A stretch of 64,000 nt of DNA, taken from the NCBI GenBank assembly GCA_007693595.1, contig REDI01000010.1:1-64000 (forward strand), written 5' to 3'. A program made the position numbers and the translations under genes. The DNA comes from Deltaproteobacteria bacterium. GTDB taxonomy: Bacteria; Myxococcota_A; UBA796; GCA-2862545. The stretch's first letter is position 1, and each line of letters starts with the position of its first letter. Shown piece by piece: positions 19,236-26,161 of this stretch. The notes below the pieces were generated by a model, which was not told the origin of the DNA, searched no databases, and saw only the letters and a program-made list of their open reading frames with translations.

Positions 19236-19267
19236 GTTGTGCACACTTGCCCCACAGGTTGTGCACA
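19236..19267 (+). repeat. Direct repeat GTTGTGCACA, two copies 22 bp apart
   Basis: Copies at 19236-19245 and 19258-19267. TTGTGCACA resembles high-GC DnaA boxes (TTGTCCACA) with one change, and each copy holds a GTGCAC palindrome. In the RNA they could also act as self-complementary kissing sequences. Neither use is established. Confidence 0.5.
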
Positions 19268-19440
19268 GGTCTGATGGCGCGACGGCGTCTCAGCGCGCAT
19301 GCCCCTTGGGGTGTGTGCCTCGCACCCGCGGACTGCGGCGGAGCGAGCGGGAGTCTTGGCCTTGGCCAGGGCGGAGCAGAGTCCTCTCTCGGGAGGGCGA
19401 AGCAGCGGCGAAGTCACCTCCCTGGGGGGCTTCGTCGAGG

Positions 19441-19629
19441 GATCTTCGGATCGCGAAGGGGTGGCGACACCTCGACCCCGAGAGGTATCGAGACCTCTCG
19501 GAGGAGGCTTCGCTTCGGCGAAGAACCAGGGCCTCGGCAGCTACGCAGGGTGCCGAGCAGGGATCTTCAGCGGCGGCTGAAGGTCAGGTCAAGACTTAGG
19601 TCCTGACCGCATCGGGCGTGTCCCGATGC
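19441..19629 (+). other. Run of seven consecutive perfect hairpins in the giant RNA
   Basis: In 189 nt there are seven stems almost end to end: 4-bp UUCG (19441-19452), 9-bp CCGAGAGGT/ACCTCTCGG (19478-19501), 6-bp UUCG (19508-19523), 7-bp (19533-19557), 7-bp with GGCG loop (19565-19582), 7-bp GGTCAGG/CCTGACC (19582-19608, sharing one base with the previous stem) and 8-bp GCATCGGG/CCCGATGC (19609-19629). Coding DNA would not be expected to show this density. It is the strongest local evidence for RNA structure. Confidence 0.75.
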
Positions 19630-19801
19630 CTCGAATGGGAGCGTCCCGGGCCCCATCCGTGAGCGCCGCATAGGCGGTAGCAGGAGTGTTTCGACGGTCA
19701 TCTCGGGTCGTCGTGCACGAGGCTGGCTCCGGCCAGTCGCTTCTTATCGAAGCACGCTCTCTTGGCGTTCCGGGCCGAGGGAGGCTGGCTCTGGGCCAGC
19801 A

Positions 19802-19885
19802 CCCGCGCGAGCGGGAGGCAGGCGACTCGTCGCCTACGGAGTCATCACCGCGTGGTGTGATGGGCAGCACTCGACCTCGGTCGAG
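19802..19885 (+). other. Hairpin block with GNRA and CUCG tetraloops
   Basis: CCCGC-GCGA-GCGGG (19802-19815, GNRA loop), AGGCGA-CTCG-TCGCCT (19820-19835) and CTCGAC-CTCG-GTCGAG (19870-19885) are perfect stems with stable RNA tetraloops. Two of the loops are identical CUCG. Confidence 0.65.
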
Positions 19886-20734
19886 GGGCTGCAAGTCGGA
19901 GCTTAGCATCCGGCGACCTGCGAGAAGACCTGGCCAAGGTTCATCGCAGCGGGGGCTCAGCTCTCGGGCTGGGCGAGCTTCCGAGCTCACAGGGGTGCCT
20001 CGGCTTCGAGGCTCAGGGGCCGGCCTTCATCCGGTCAGCCAAGATTGCGGCGTGCTCTACGCTGTGATCGGAGCGAGGGTGCCAACGACCTCGTCTCCTC
20101 TCCAGCAATGGAGGTTGGACAGACCTTCGGGTCGAACTCAGGCGGCCTTCGGTCGCTACAAGCGCGCGCACTCGAGGCGCGTGGGGAGCCGCATCGGTCT
20201 TCGGAACGAGCGACTCACCATAGAGCAGGACGGGCGCATCGCGCCGGATCGACGTCCGCCGCTCTTCGGAGCGGATCGCCCCAGAGTCTCGACTCAGGGG
20301 TGTCGTATCGAGGAGTGCAACATCAAGAAGGCAAGGGCTGCGGCGACGCAGTACGGCTGTTGACGAGTGGAATTCTTTGAAGGGTCCGAAAGGTGTCGCG
20401 GGGGCAGCTCCTCCCGAGTCTGGCAGCGAGAGCTGTCGGGCACGAAGCGAGCCGAAACGCGACGAACCCCATAGCTGGCAGCGGGATGCAACAAGCCCGC
20501 GGAGCCTGAGCGGAGTAAGGCGTCGAGGTGGTGAGAAACCACGAGGACGTAACGAGATGGTGCGGTGTGGCAGCTGCACCCCGAAGCTGACCTCGGTCGG
20601 CGGGAGTGGACGCACAGGTCGTGAAGCGGAATCACATCACCACAGCGCGAAAGCCTCCTCTTCGGGGGAGCCTGAGCGAGATGGCGGTGGCCGTGACACG
20701 CGAACGGCAGAGGGGACCTGAGAACGGACGAAGC

Positions 20735-20775
20735 GTGAGCCGGAGCGACCCAGAGATGGGTGGCGAAGGGCTCAC
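20735..20775 (+). other. Composite stem with internal loop and GAGA tetraloop
   Basis: Outer helix GTGAGCC/GGCTCAC (20735-20741 with 20769-20775) encloses a purine-rich internal loop and an inner helix ACCCA/TGGGT capped by GAGA, a GNRA loop. The layout recalls tertiary-contact arms of large ribozymes. I checked it against group II intron domain V, and it does not fit. Confidence 0.6.
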
Positions 20776-21005
20776 AAGAGACCTCGGTGATGCGCGAGAG
20801 CGGTTCCCAAGGTCATGCAGGGCGACGCGGAGCTTCGGCTCCGAAAGAACCGCCCGGTCAAGCCCACGAGAGGAGGCGTCGGAGACGGCGTAAACCTGAG
20901 GTGGTCTGCGGGGAAAGCCAATGACCCGCGCCGGATGGTGTCTTAGTCAAGCTCACACCGATTCAGGTTGGTGTTTGCTCGTCTCCTGGTAGTCTAAGGC
21001 TGCTC

Positions 21006-21021
21006 ACGCGCGGATGCGCGT
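21006..21021 (+). other. Hairpin near 3' end of the giant RNA
   Basis: ACGCGC-GGAT-GCGCGT is a perfect 6-bp stem with a GGAT loop, about 55 nt before the terminator hairpin. A GCCGAG/CTCGGC long stem (21026-21031 with 21060-21065) fills the space between. Confidence 0.5.
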
Positions 21022-21074
21022 TCCAGCCGAGTGTCTCTCTTCGTCCTGTCCTCCATCGGCTCGGCATGCTGCAG

Positions 21075-21112
21075 CGCCCCGTTCGGGTTCATCCCGCGCG
21101 GGGCGTTTTTTT
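21075..21112 (+). terminator. Strong intrinsic terminator of the giant RNA
   Basis: CGCCCCG (21075-21081) pairs with CGGGGCG (21099-21105), with an inner CGGG/CCCG stem, and is followed at once by seven T residues (21106-21112). The T-run is on the plus strand, so it ends a rightward transcript. On the minus strand no T-run follows the hairpin, so it does not serve the convergent lipoprotein gene. No protein gene on the plus strand lies in the preceding 2.9 kb. Confidence 0.88.
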
Positions 21113-21166
21113 GTCTCGGGGTTTAGGAGGGGCCAGCCGTCGGCGACGGGGCTGCGCGACAGTCGG

Positions 21167-22303
21167 CTAGGGGGCGAGCCGGTGGTACTGGGCCTCGCCG
21201 TGGCCGTTGATGGTCGTTGGGAGTCCCTCGACGCTCACCTGGTGCCGCTCTACTGCGACCTCGCCGTGGACCTCGGCGACCTGACCGTGGAAGATGTAGT
21301 CAAAGCCCGAGGTCTGGGTGATCGGCGAGTAGTTGGTCGCGTGTCCGAAGGCGATCCCGTCGCTCGGCTCCAGCGTGGCCTGGAGGGTACGCAGGTAGGC
21401 TCCTCGCGCCTCGGGATCCTCCACGTGGAAGCGCCACGACAGCGAGGTCCACCCCACCAGGGGAGCTCCGCTCAGCGCGACCTGAACCTCCGCGGGATCG
21501 GGATCGGGCTGGGGGTCGGGGTTGAAGCTGCTGGAGCCGAGCTCGTAGCTGGCCTGGTTGTGGATCTCGTGCACGTCCGACTCGACCTCGCCGACCAAAG
21601 CCGTCACCTGGACCTGCATGCCGACGACCGCGTCCTCGACGATATCGTCGAGGCAGGTGCGCATCTCTTCGAGGGTGCGACCCGCGCTGAACCCGAAGTG
21701 GACGGGCACGAGCACCTCGCGACGGGTCGGAGCCAGGGAGGGCTCGCCGAGCGAGACCGAGATCTCGGTGGGGTTCCAGCCATGTCGTGGGTCGTAGCAC
21801 GATCGGGCCCGCGCGTGATCGGGCAGGGGGCGAGAGGTGTCGAGGGTGAACCCGGAGATGAGCGCCACCGCAGTCCCCGAGGCACGGCGGGGCAGGGAGA
21901 TCGAGAGGATCTGCTCGCTGCCCTGGGCCGAGACGCTGGCCTCGAGGGTGGCGTTGGCGAGGACCACGGTGCGGCTCTCGAGGGTGTTCCAGGTCACGCC
22001 CACGTCGCTGCGGTCCTCGACCGGGAGCTCGCCACAGGGCACGTCCGAGACGCAGTCGGGGTCCTCAAAGACGATCGCGGTGGTCGAGGTTCCACCGACC
22101 AGGGCGACCTCGACCGCGGGATCGTTCAGTGTGCGCACCCCGAGCTCCGAGAGGCGGTGGTTGAAGAGTTCCCACCCGAAGGTGTAGCTCTGAAGCGATG
22201 ACGCCTCGGTGGGGGCCTGGCAGGCGATCAGCCCCACCCCGAGGCCAAGCGAAGCGAGGGCGTGGCGTAGCGGTCGGCGAGGCTTGGGGGTCGTGCGTCT
22301 CAC
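21167..22303 (-). CDS. Lipoprotein, unknown function
   Basis: 378 residues from ATG 22303. The signal peptide has a long basic n-region and ends in LIAC (Cys28), giving a lipoprotein. The mature part is beta-rich and acidic with a DPDPQPDPDP linker around residue 270, probably joining two domains. I recognise no domain. It converges with the giant RNA and ends 54 bp past its terminator. It is divergent from the ATC-hydrolase-like gene, with 80 bp between starts. Confidence 0.7.
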   Translation of the reverse strand: MRRTTPKPRRPLRHALASLGLGVGLIACQAPTEASSLQSYTFGWELFNHRLSELGVRTLNDPAVEVALVGGTSTTAIVFEDPDCVSDVPCGELPVEDRSDVGVTWNTLESRTVVLANATLEASVSAQGSEQILSISLPRRASGTAVALISGFTLDTSRPLPDHARARSCYDPRHGWNPTEISVSLGEPSLAPTRREVLVPVHFGFSAGRTLEEMRTCLDDIVEDAVVGMQVQVTALVGEVESDVHEIHNQASYELGSSSFNPDPQPDPDPAEVQVALSGAPLVGWTSLSWRFHVEDPEARGAYLRTLQATLEPSDGIAFGHATNYSPITQTSGFDYIFHGQVAEVHGEVAVERHQVSVEGLPTTINGHGEAQYHRLAP

Positions 22304-22383
22304 GGGCGCTCCACTCTCGGGTCCACGAGGCAGGTCGAGCTCGTAGCGGTAAGCTAGCAGAGCGCATCGCCTCCGGGGTTGTC

Positions 22384-23070
22384 ATGTCTATTCTGCCGCA
22401 GATCCCTCCGCCTCGACGAGCGGATCACGTCCGCTTCGAGCTCTCCGGCGGGCACACCCGTGCGCTCGGGGTGTTGCGAGATCACTTGGGCACGCTCCGC
22501 GCGCTGCGTGCGGTCGCTGCGCTGGTCCGTCGCCAGGCCACGCGCGATCCCTTCGCTGATCTGCCGCCCGTGGCTGCGGAGGATGTCGCGGAGTGGCTGT
22601 GCCGTCGGCAGCTCGGTCCAGTCTTGCACCTCGCCGACGTGTTGACCCAGGATCTCGGACTGGAGCGGGCGCAGGCGCGGAGGGTCCTCGCCGAGGTGAT
22701 CGCCGAGGTCGGGGCCCTGCTCCTCTCTCGGCGTTTCCCTCGCCTCGATCCCATCGCCTGGGCCCGGGCCAGCCCGCAGGCGCGCGAGACGGTCGCGCGC
22801 GCGGTCTTCGCACGTCTGGGCAACATCTTTGCGGCCGACGTCGACTCGACGGCCCGCACCCTGTCCTTCGATGTGCGTCGCTGTCGCTTTGTGGAGCTCT
22901 GTGCTCAGGTCGGCCAGCCCGATCTCGCCCCGCTCTTCTGCGCGGCGGATGAACGATTCTTTCAGGGAGCCGGAGCTCCGGTATCGCTCGAGCGCACCCG
23001 CACCCTGGCGACGGGTGCGGCCTGTTGTGACTTCCGCTTCTCGCTGCACGCCCCCGAGGAGGCCCCGTGA
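22384..23070 (+). CDS. ATC hydrolase-like protein (L-2-amino-thiazoline-4-carboxylate hydrolase family)
   Basis: 228 residues from ATG 22384; a longer frame starts upstream but has no ribosome site. The C-terminal part fits the family pattern: a Cys followed by a helix (CRFVELCAQVG), a second LFCAADE segment, then RTRTLATGAACCDFRF. Family members hydrolyse the cyclic amidine of 2-amino-thiazoline-4-carboxylate or serve as uncharacterised homologues. The stop overlaps the GTG start of the following alpha/beta hydrolase (GTGA), so both are one operon. Substrate unknown. Confidence 0.6.
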   Translation: MSILPQIPPPRRADHVRFELSGGHTRALGVLRDHLGTLRALRAVAALVRRQATRDPFADLPPVAAEDVAEWLCRRQLGPVLHLADVLTQDLGLERAQARRVLAEVIAEVGALLLSRRFPRLDPIAWARASPQARETVARAVFARLGNIFAADVDSTARTLSFDVRRCRFVELCAQVGQPDLAPLFCAADERFFQGAGAPVSLERTRTLATGAACCDFRFSLHAPEEAP

Positions 23071-24056
23071 CCTTCCAGCCCGCTTGGTGGCTTCCCGGAC
23101 CCCATGCCCAGACCCTCTGGGCTGCGCTGGGTCGACGCGTGCGCCTGCCTCCGCTCCGCTGGGAAGAGGTCCTGCTCCCCGATGGGGACTTCGTCGAGAT
23201 CGCCTGGGTCGATCGGTCGGTGCTCCCGGATGCGCCGACGGTCCTCGTCCTCCACGGGCTCGCCGGGTCGGTCCAGAGCCCCCACGTCGCCGGGTTGGTG
23301 GAGGCCCTGGCGGAGCGAGGCTGGCGGGTCGGCGCCTTTCACTTCAGAGGCTGCGGCCGACGCCCCAATCGCTCTGCGGTCGGCTACCACTCAGGCAAGA
23401 CGGATGATCCCAGAGCGGTGCTTCGCCTCTTGCGTGAGCGTCATCCGGGGCCCTTGGGGGTGGTGGGCTTCAGCCTGGGCGCCAACGTCACCCTCAAGAT
23501 GCTCGGGGAAGACGGCTCGGCCTCCGTGGTGGATGTCGCCGCCGCGATCAGCCCCCCGCTTCGGCTCGAGCTCTGCGCCGACCGGATGCAGCGGGGCTTC
23601 TCCAAGGTCTATCAGGCCAAGTTGGTCTTGGAGCTGCGCCGATACGTGCGCGCGAAGATCCGCGCGGGAGTTCCCATCGACCCGGAGCGCTTGCGGGGCG
23701 TCTGGTCCTTTCGTTCCTTCGACGACGCGATCACCGCACCCTTGCACGGCTTCACCGACAGCGCCGACTACTATGCCCGCGCCTCGTCGAGGCCCTTCCT
23801 ACCCTCGATCCGCGTTCCGACCCTCGTTGTGCACGCCCTGGACGACCCCTTCTTCACCCCAGAGGTGCTGCCTCAGCCCCACGAAGTACCGGCGGCGGTC
23901 CAGCTCGAGGTCGAGCCGGCGGGTGGGCACGTGGGCTTCGTCGAGGGTCGGCTCCCGCTGCGGGGGCGCTACTACGTCGACACGAGGGTGCCCGCCTTCT
24001 TCGCGAGCCGCTTCGCCTCGATCTCGGCCCAGGCGGCTCGGGTGTCCGGGGGGTAG
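23067..24056 (+). CDS. YheT/UPF0017-type alpha/beta hydrolase
   Basis: 329 residues, GTG start at 23067 with GAGG about 7 nt upstream, overlapping the previous stop. The start PAWWLPGPHAQTLW and the nucleophile elbow GFSLGAN (Ser136) are hallmarks of the YheT/EMB8 family of hydrolases. The oxyanion region VLHGLAGS (about 61-68), the acid in DDPFF and the base in GGHVGF (near residue 295) complete a Ser-Asp-His triad. Probably cytoplasmic esterase or lipase. Natural substrate unknown. Confidence 0.85.
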   Translation: MTFQPAWWLPGPHAQTLWAALGRRVRLPPLRWEEVLLPDGDFVEIAWVDRSVLPDAPTVLVLHGLAGSVQSPHVAGLVEALAERGWRVGAFHFRGCGRRPNRSAVGYHSGKTDDPRAVLRLLRERHPGPLGVVGFSLGANVTLKMLGEDGSASVVDVAAAISPPLRLELCADRMQRGFSKVYQAKLVLELRRYVRAKIRAGVPIDPERLRGVWSFRSFDDAITAPLHGFTDSADYYARASSRPFLPSIRVPTLVVHALDDPFFTPEVLPQPHEVPAAVQLEVEPAGGHVGFVEGRLPLRGRYYVDTRVPAFFASRFASISAQAARVSGG

Positions 24057-24059
24057 CGG

Positions 24060-24536
24060 CTACAGGTTGTCGAGGAGCGAGCCCGAGAGGCTGCATGTCA
24101 GGCCAAAGCCGTCGGGCTCGACCTGAAGCGCCTTGACCACGCCGTCCTCGATGAGCATAGCGTAGCGCTTGGAGCGTAGTCCGCCCAGGACCTTGGCCTC
24201 GACCCCCAGCCCGAGGGATTTCGTGTAGTCGCCGGCGGGGTCGGCCAGCATGCGCACCTTGCCTTGGGCTCCGTGGGCTTCCCCCCACGCGGCCATGACG
24301 AAGGCGTCGTTGACGGCGAGACAGTTGACGCTGTCCACGCCCCGCTGCTTAAAGGTGGCGTGATCCGCGATAAAGCCAGGTAGGTGGGTCTGGCTACAGC
24401 CCGGCGTAAAGGCGCCGGGCACGGCGAAGAGGACGTGACGACCCTCGGCGAAGAGCTTGGCGGGGTCGTGACGCTTGCCGGGAGAGCCTTCGTGAAGCTC
24501 GCCGGTTGGAAGGGGCTGGCCTGGGGCGATGGACAT
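24060..24536 (-). CDS. Peroxiredoxin (Prx5/PrxII type)
   Basis: 158 residues. ATG 24536 was chosen because GAGG precedes it and the downstream sequence begins the Prx fold; the open frame extends further upstream without a ribosome site. The peroxidatic motif PGAFTPGCSQTHLPGF holds Cys47. Cys72 is 25 residues later, matching the PrxII resolving cysteine spacing, and a third Cys148 sits in GLTCSLS as in animal PRDX5. It reduces H2O2 and organic peroxides using thioredoxin or glutaredoxin. Convergent with the YheT gene, only 3 bp apart. The AGCS gene lies upstream on the same strand. Confidence 0.92.
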   Translation of the reverse strand: MSIAPGQPLPTGELHEGSPGKRHDPAKLFAEGRHVLFAVPGAFTPGCSQTHLPGFIADHATFKQRGVDSVNCLAVNDAFVMAAWGEAHGAQGKVRMLADPAGDYTKSLGLGVEAKVLGGLRSKRYAMLIEDGVVKALQVEPDGFGLTCSLSGSLLDNL

Positions 24537-24619
24537 AGAGACCTCGGGGCGCGGGGTGGCGAGGGGCGTAGCGCGATGGTCGAGCCTCGCCAGCCCGATC
24601 CGTTCAGGGGTGGCGGAGA

Positions 24620-26086
24620 TCACCGCGGATTGGGGCCTCGCTTGCGTAGGCGCTCCAGCTCTCTGCGAAGGATGGGCGTGAGCAGGATGATCCCAGCGAG
24701 GTTCGGGATGCACAGCACGAAGACCATCGCATCGGAGAAGTCGAGCACCGCCTCAAGGTTGATCGAGGCCCCGAGGGCGACGAAGAGGCAGAAGACGACT
24801 TTGTATCCGGCCATGGCGGTGGGGCTTCGACCTACGAGGTAGGTCCAGCCCTTCAGGCCGTAGTAGGCCCACGAGATCATCGTGGAGATCCCAAAGAGCA
24901 TGGCGGCGATGGCGATAAGGTAAGGGGACCAGCCGATGCGCCGGGCGAAGGCGTCGGAGGTGAGGGCGACCCCTTCGAGTCGCTGCGAGAGGAAGGTGGG
25001 ATCGAGCTCGGCGGTGGTGGTGATGACCAGGGCGGTGATCGTGCACACGACGACCGTGTCGATCAGCGGCTCGAGCAAGGCGACGTAGCCCTCGGTCGCC
25101 GGGTGCTTGGTCTTGACGGCGGCGTGGGCGATGGCGGCGGAGCCGATGCCCGCCTCATTGCTGAAGACAGCCCGTCGAAAACCGATGATCATCACTCCGA
25201 ACATTCCGCCTGCGATCCCTGGCGCCGTGAAAGCCTCGGTGACGATGCGGAGTACGGCTGCCGGCAGGACCTCGGCGTTGAGCGCGAGCAGGGTGAGGGC
25301 CCCCGCGAGGTACAAGCCCGCCATCAGGGGCACCAGCCGGGAGGTGACGCTCGCGATCGACTGGATCCCTCCCAGGATCACCAGCCCCACGATGATCGCC
25401 AGCACGATCCCGATCAGCCAGCCCTGTCCCGCGAGCAGGCCGGTCTCGGCGCCTCCCGTGACGGCCTTGAGCTGGATCGCTGCCTGGTTGGACTGGAACA
25501 TATTTCCGATCCCTAGACATCCAACGACGATCCCCGCGGCGTAGAAGGTGCCGAGCGCCTTGCCCATCCGCCTCAGACCGAGCTCCGCGAGCCCCCGCTC
25601 CAGGTAGTGCATGGGGCCGCCCGAGACGGTCCCGTCGGGGTGAAGCCTTCGATAGCGAACGCCGAGCGTGCACTCTGCGAACTTGGTCGCCATGCCGAGC
25701 ACCCCCGCGACCACCATCCAGAAGGTCGCGCCGGGCCCACCGGCGGCGATGGCGACGGCGACGCCCCCGATATTGCCGATCCCTACCGTGCCCGACAGGG
25801 CGGTCGCCAGGGCTTGGAAGTGGGTGACCTGCCCGGGAGGATCGGGGTCGTCGTACCGTCCCCGCAGCACTCGGAGCGCGGTCGGGAGCCCTCGGAGGTT
25901 GATGCCGGACAAGGCGATCGTGAAGTAGATCCCGCCCGCGACGAGCCACACGACGACCAGGGGCCAGTCGACTCCGAAGAGCGTGACCTCGAAGAAGACG
26001 ACGCTCGACAAGGCGTCGGCCATGGGACGGACCACGGCGTCGATCCAGGCGTCGAGGGTGGTAGGCGGGTCGTGGGGCTCGGGCAT
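24620..26086 (-). CDS. Sodium:alanine (AGCS) symporter
   Basis: 488 residues from ATG 26086 (a GTG at 26110 is an alternative). About eleven membrane segments. The signature TALSGTVGIGNIGGVAVAI and GGPGATFWM are typical of the alanine/glycine:cation symporter family, which imports alanine or glycine with Na+. PMHYLERGL is another family motif. Length is normal. Followed 84 bp later by the peroxiredoxin gene. Divergent from the multiheme lipoprotein gene with a short gap of 75 bp. Confidence 0.93.
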   Translation of the reverse strand: MPEPHDPPTTLDAWIDAVVRPMADALSSVVFFEVTLFGVDWPLVVVWLVAGGIYFTIALSGINLRGLPTALRVLRGRYDDPDPPGQVTHFQALATALSGTVGIGNIGGVAVAIAAGGPGATFWMVVAGVLGMATKFAECTLGVRYRRLHPDGTVSGGPMHYLERGLAELGLRRMGKALGTFYAAGIVVGCLGIGNMFQSNQAAIQLKAVTGGAETGLLAGQGWLIGIVLAIIVGLVILGGIQSIASVTSRLVPLMAGLYLAGALTLLALNAEVLPAAVLRIVTEAFTAPGIAGGMFGVMIIGFRRAVFSNEAGIGSAAIAHAAVKTKHPATEGYVALLEPLIDTVVVCTITALVITTTAELDPTFLSQRLEGVALTSDAFARRIGWSPYLIAIAAMLFGISTMISWAYYGLKGWTYLVGRSPTAMAGYKVVFCLFVALGASINLEAVLDFSDAMVFVLCIPNLAGIILLTPILRRELERLRKRGPNPR

Positions 26087-26161
26087 GGGCGCTCGGGGGC
26101 GGGGCTCCACCCTAGCGGATCTGGGATGCTAGCGCGTCGGCGGTGCGGGTTAGATGGACTC

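Larger units (their letters stand above)
18400..21112 (+). ncRNA. Candidate giant structured non-coding RNA (about 2.7 kb), unknown class
   Basis: No reading frame here looks like a gene: the open frames are rich in Arg/Ser, lack convincing ribosome sites and sit on both strands. Instead the plus strand is crowded with perfect hairpins. At least eight carry C(UUCG)G loops (for example 18952-18963, 19000-19011, 19441-19452, 19508-19523, 20122-20133, 20259-20274, 20655-20670, 20828-20843). GNRA loops cap others (18715-18728, 19802-19815, inner arm of 20735-20775), and CUCG loops cap 19820-19835 and 19870-19885. UUCG loops are stable only on the RNA strand that carries them, and all eight have the right C-G closing pair on the plus strand. 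A sigma-54 promoter precedes and an intrinsic terminator follows. It is larger than OLE, GOLLD or ROOL RNAs as I know them. It is not rRNA, RNase P, tmRNA or a recognisable group I/II intron. Function unknown. Confidence 0.72.

Noticed and set aside
19236-19267. Chromosome replication origin
   Set aside because: Only two DnaA-box-like repeats, no AT-rich unwinding region, and no dnaA, dnaN or rpmH gene nearby.
18587-19417. Long minus-strand open frame (276 codons) downstream of mfd
   Set aside because: Arg/Ser-rich translation without recognisable domain, no ribosome site, and it runs through perfect hairpins of the candidate RNA. Likely chance in GC-rich DNA.
20013-20615. Minus-strand open frame of 200 codons
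   Set aside because: Low-complexity Arg/Ser/Pro translation and overlap with UUCG hairpins on the other strand; no start signal.
20735-20775. Group II intron domain V
   Set aside because: The stem has a large symmetric internal loop and a GAGA cap but lacks the AGC triad and two-nucleotide bulge of domain V.
18400-21112. Group II or group I intron, rRNA, RNase P RNA or tmRNA
   Set aside because: No reverse transcriptase/maturase or homing endonuclease frame, no domain V catalytic triad arrangement, no P7-type core, and no conserved rRNA, RNase P or tmRNA sequence motifs.
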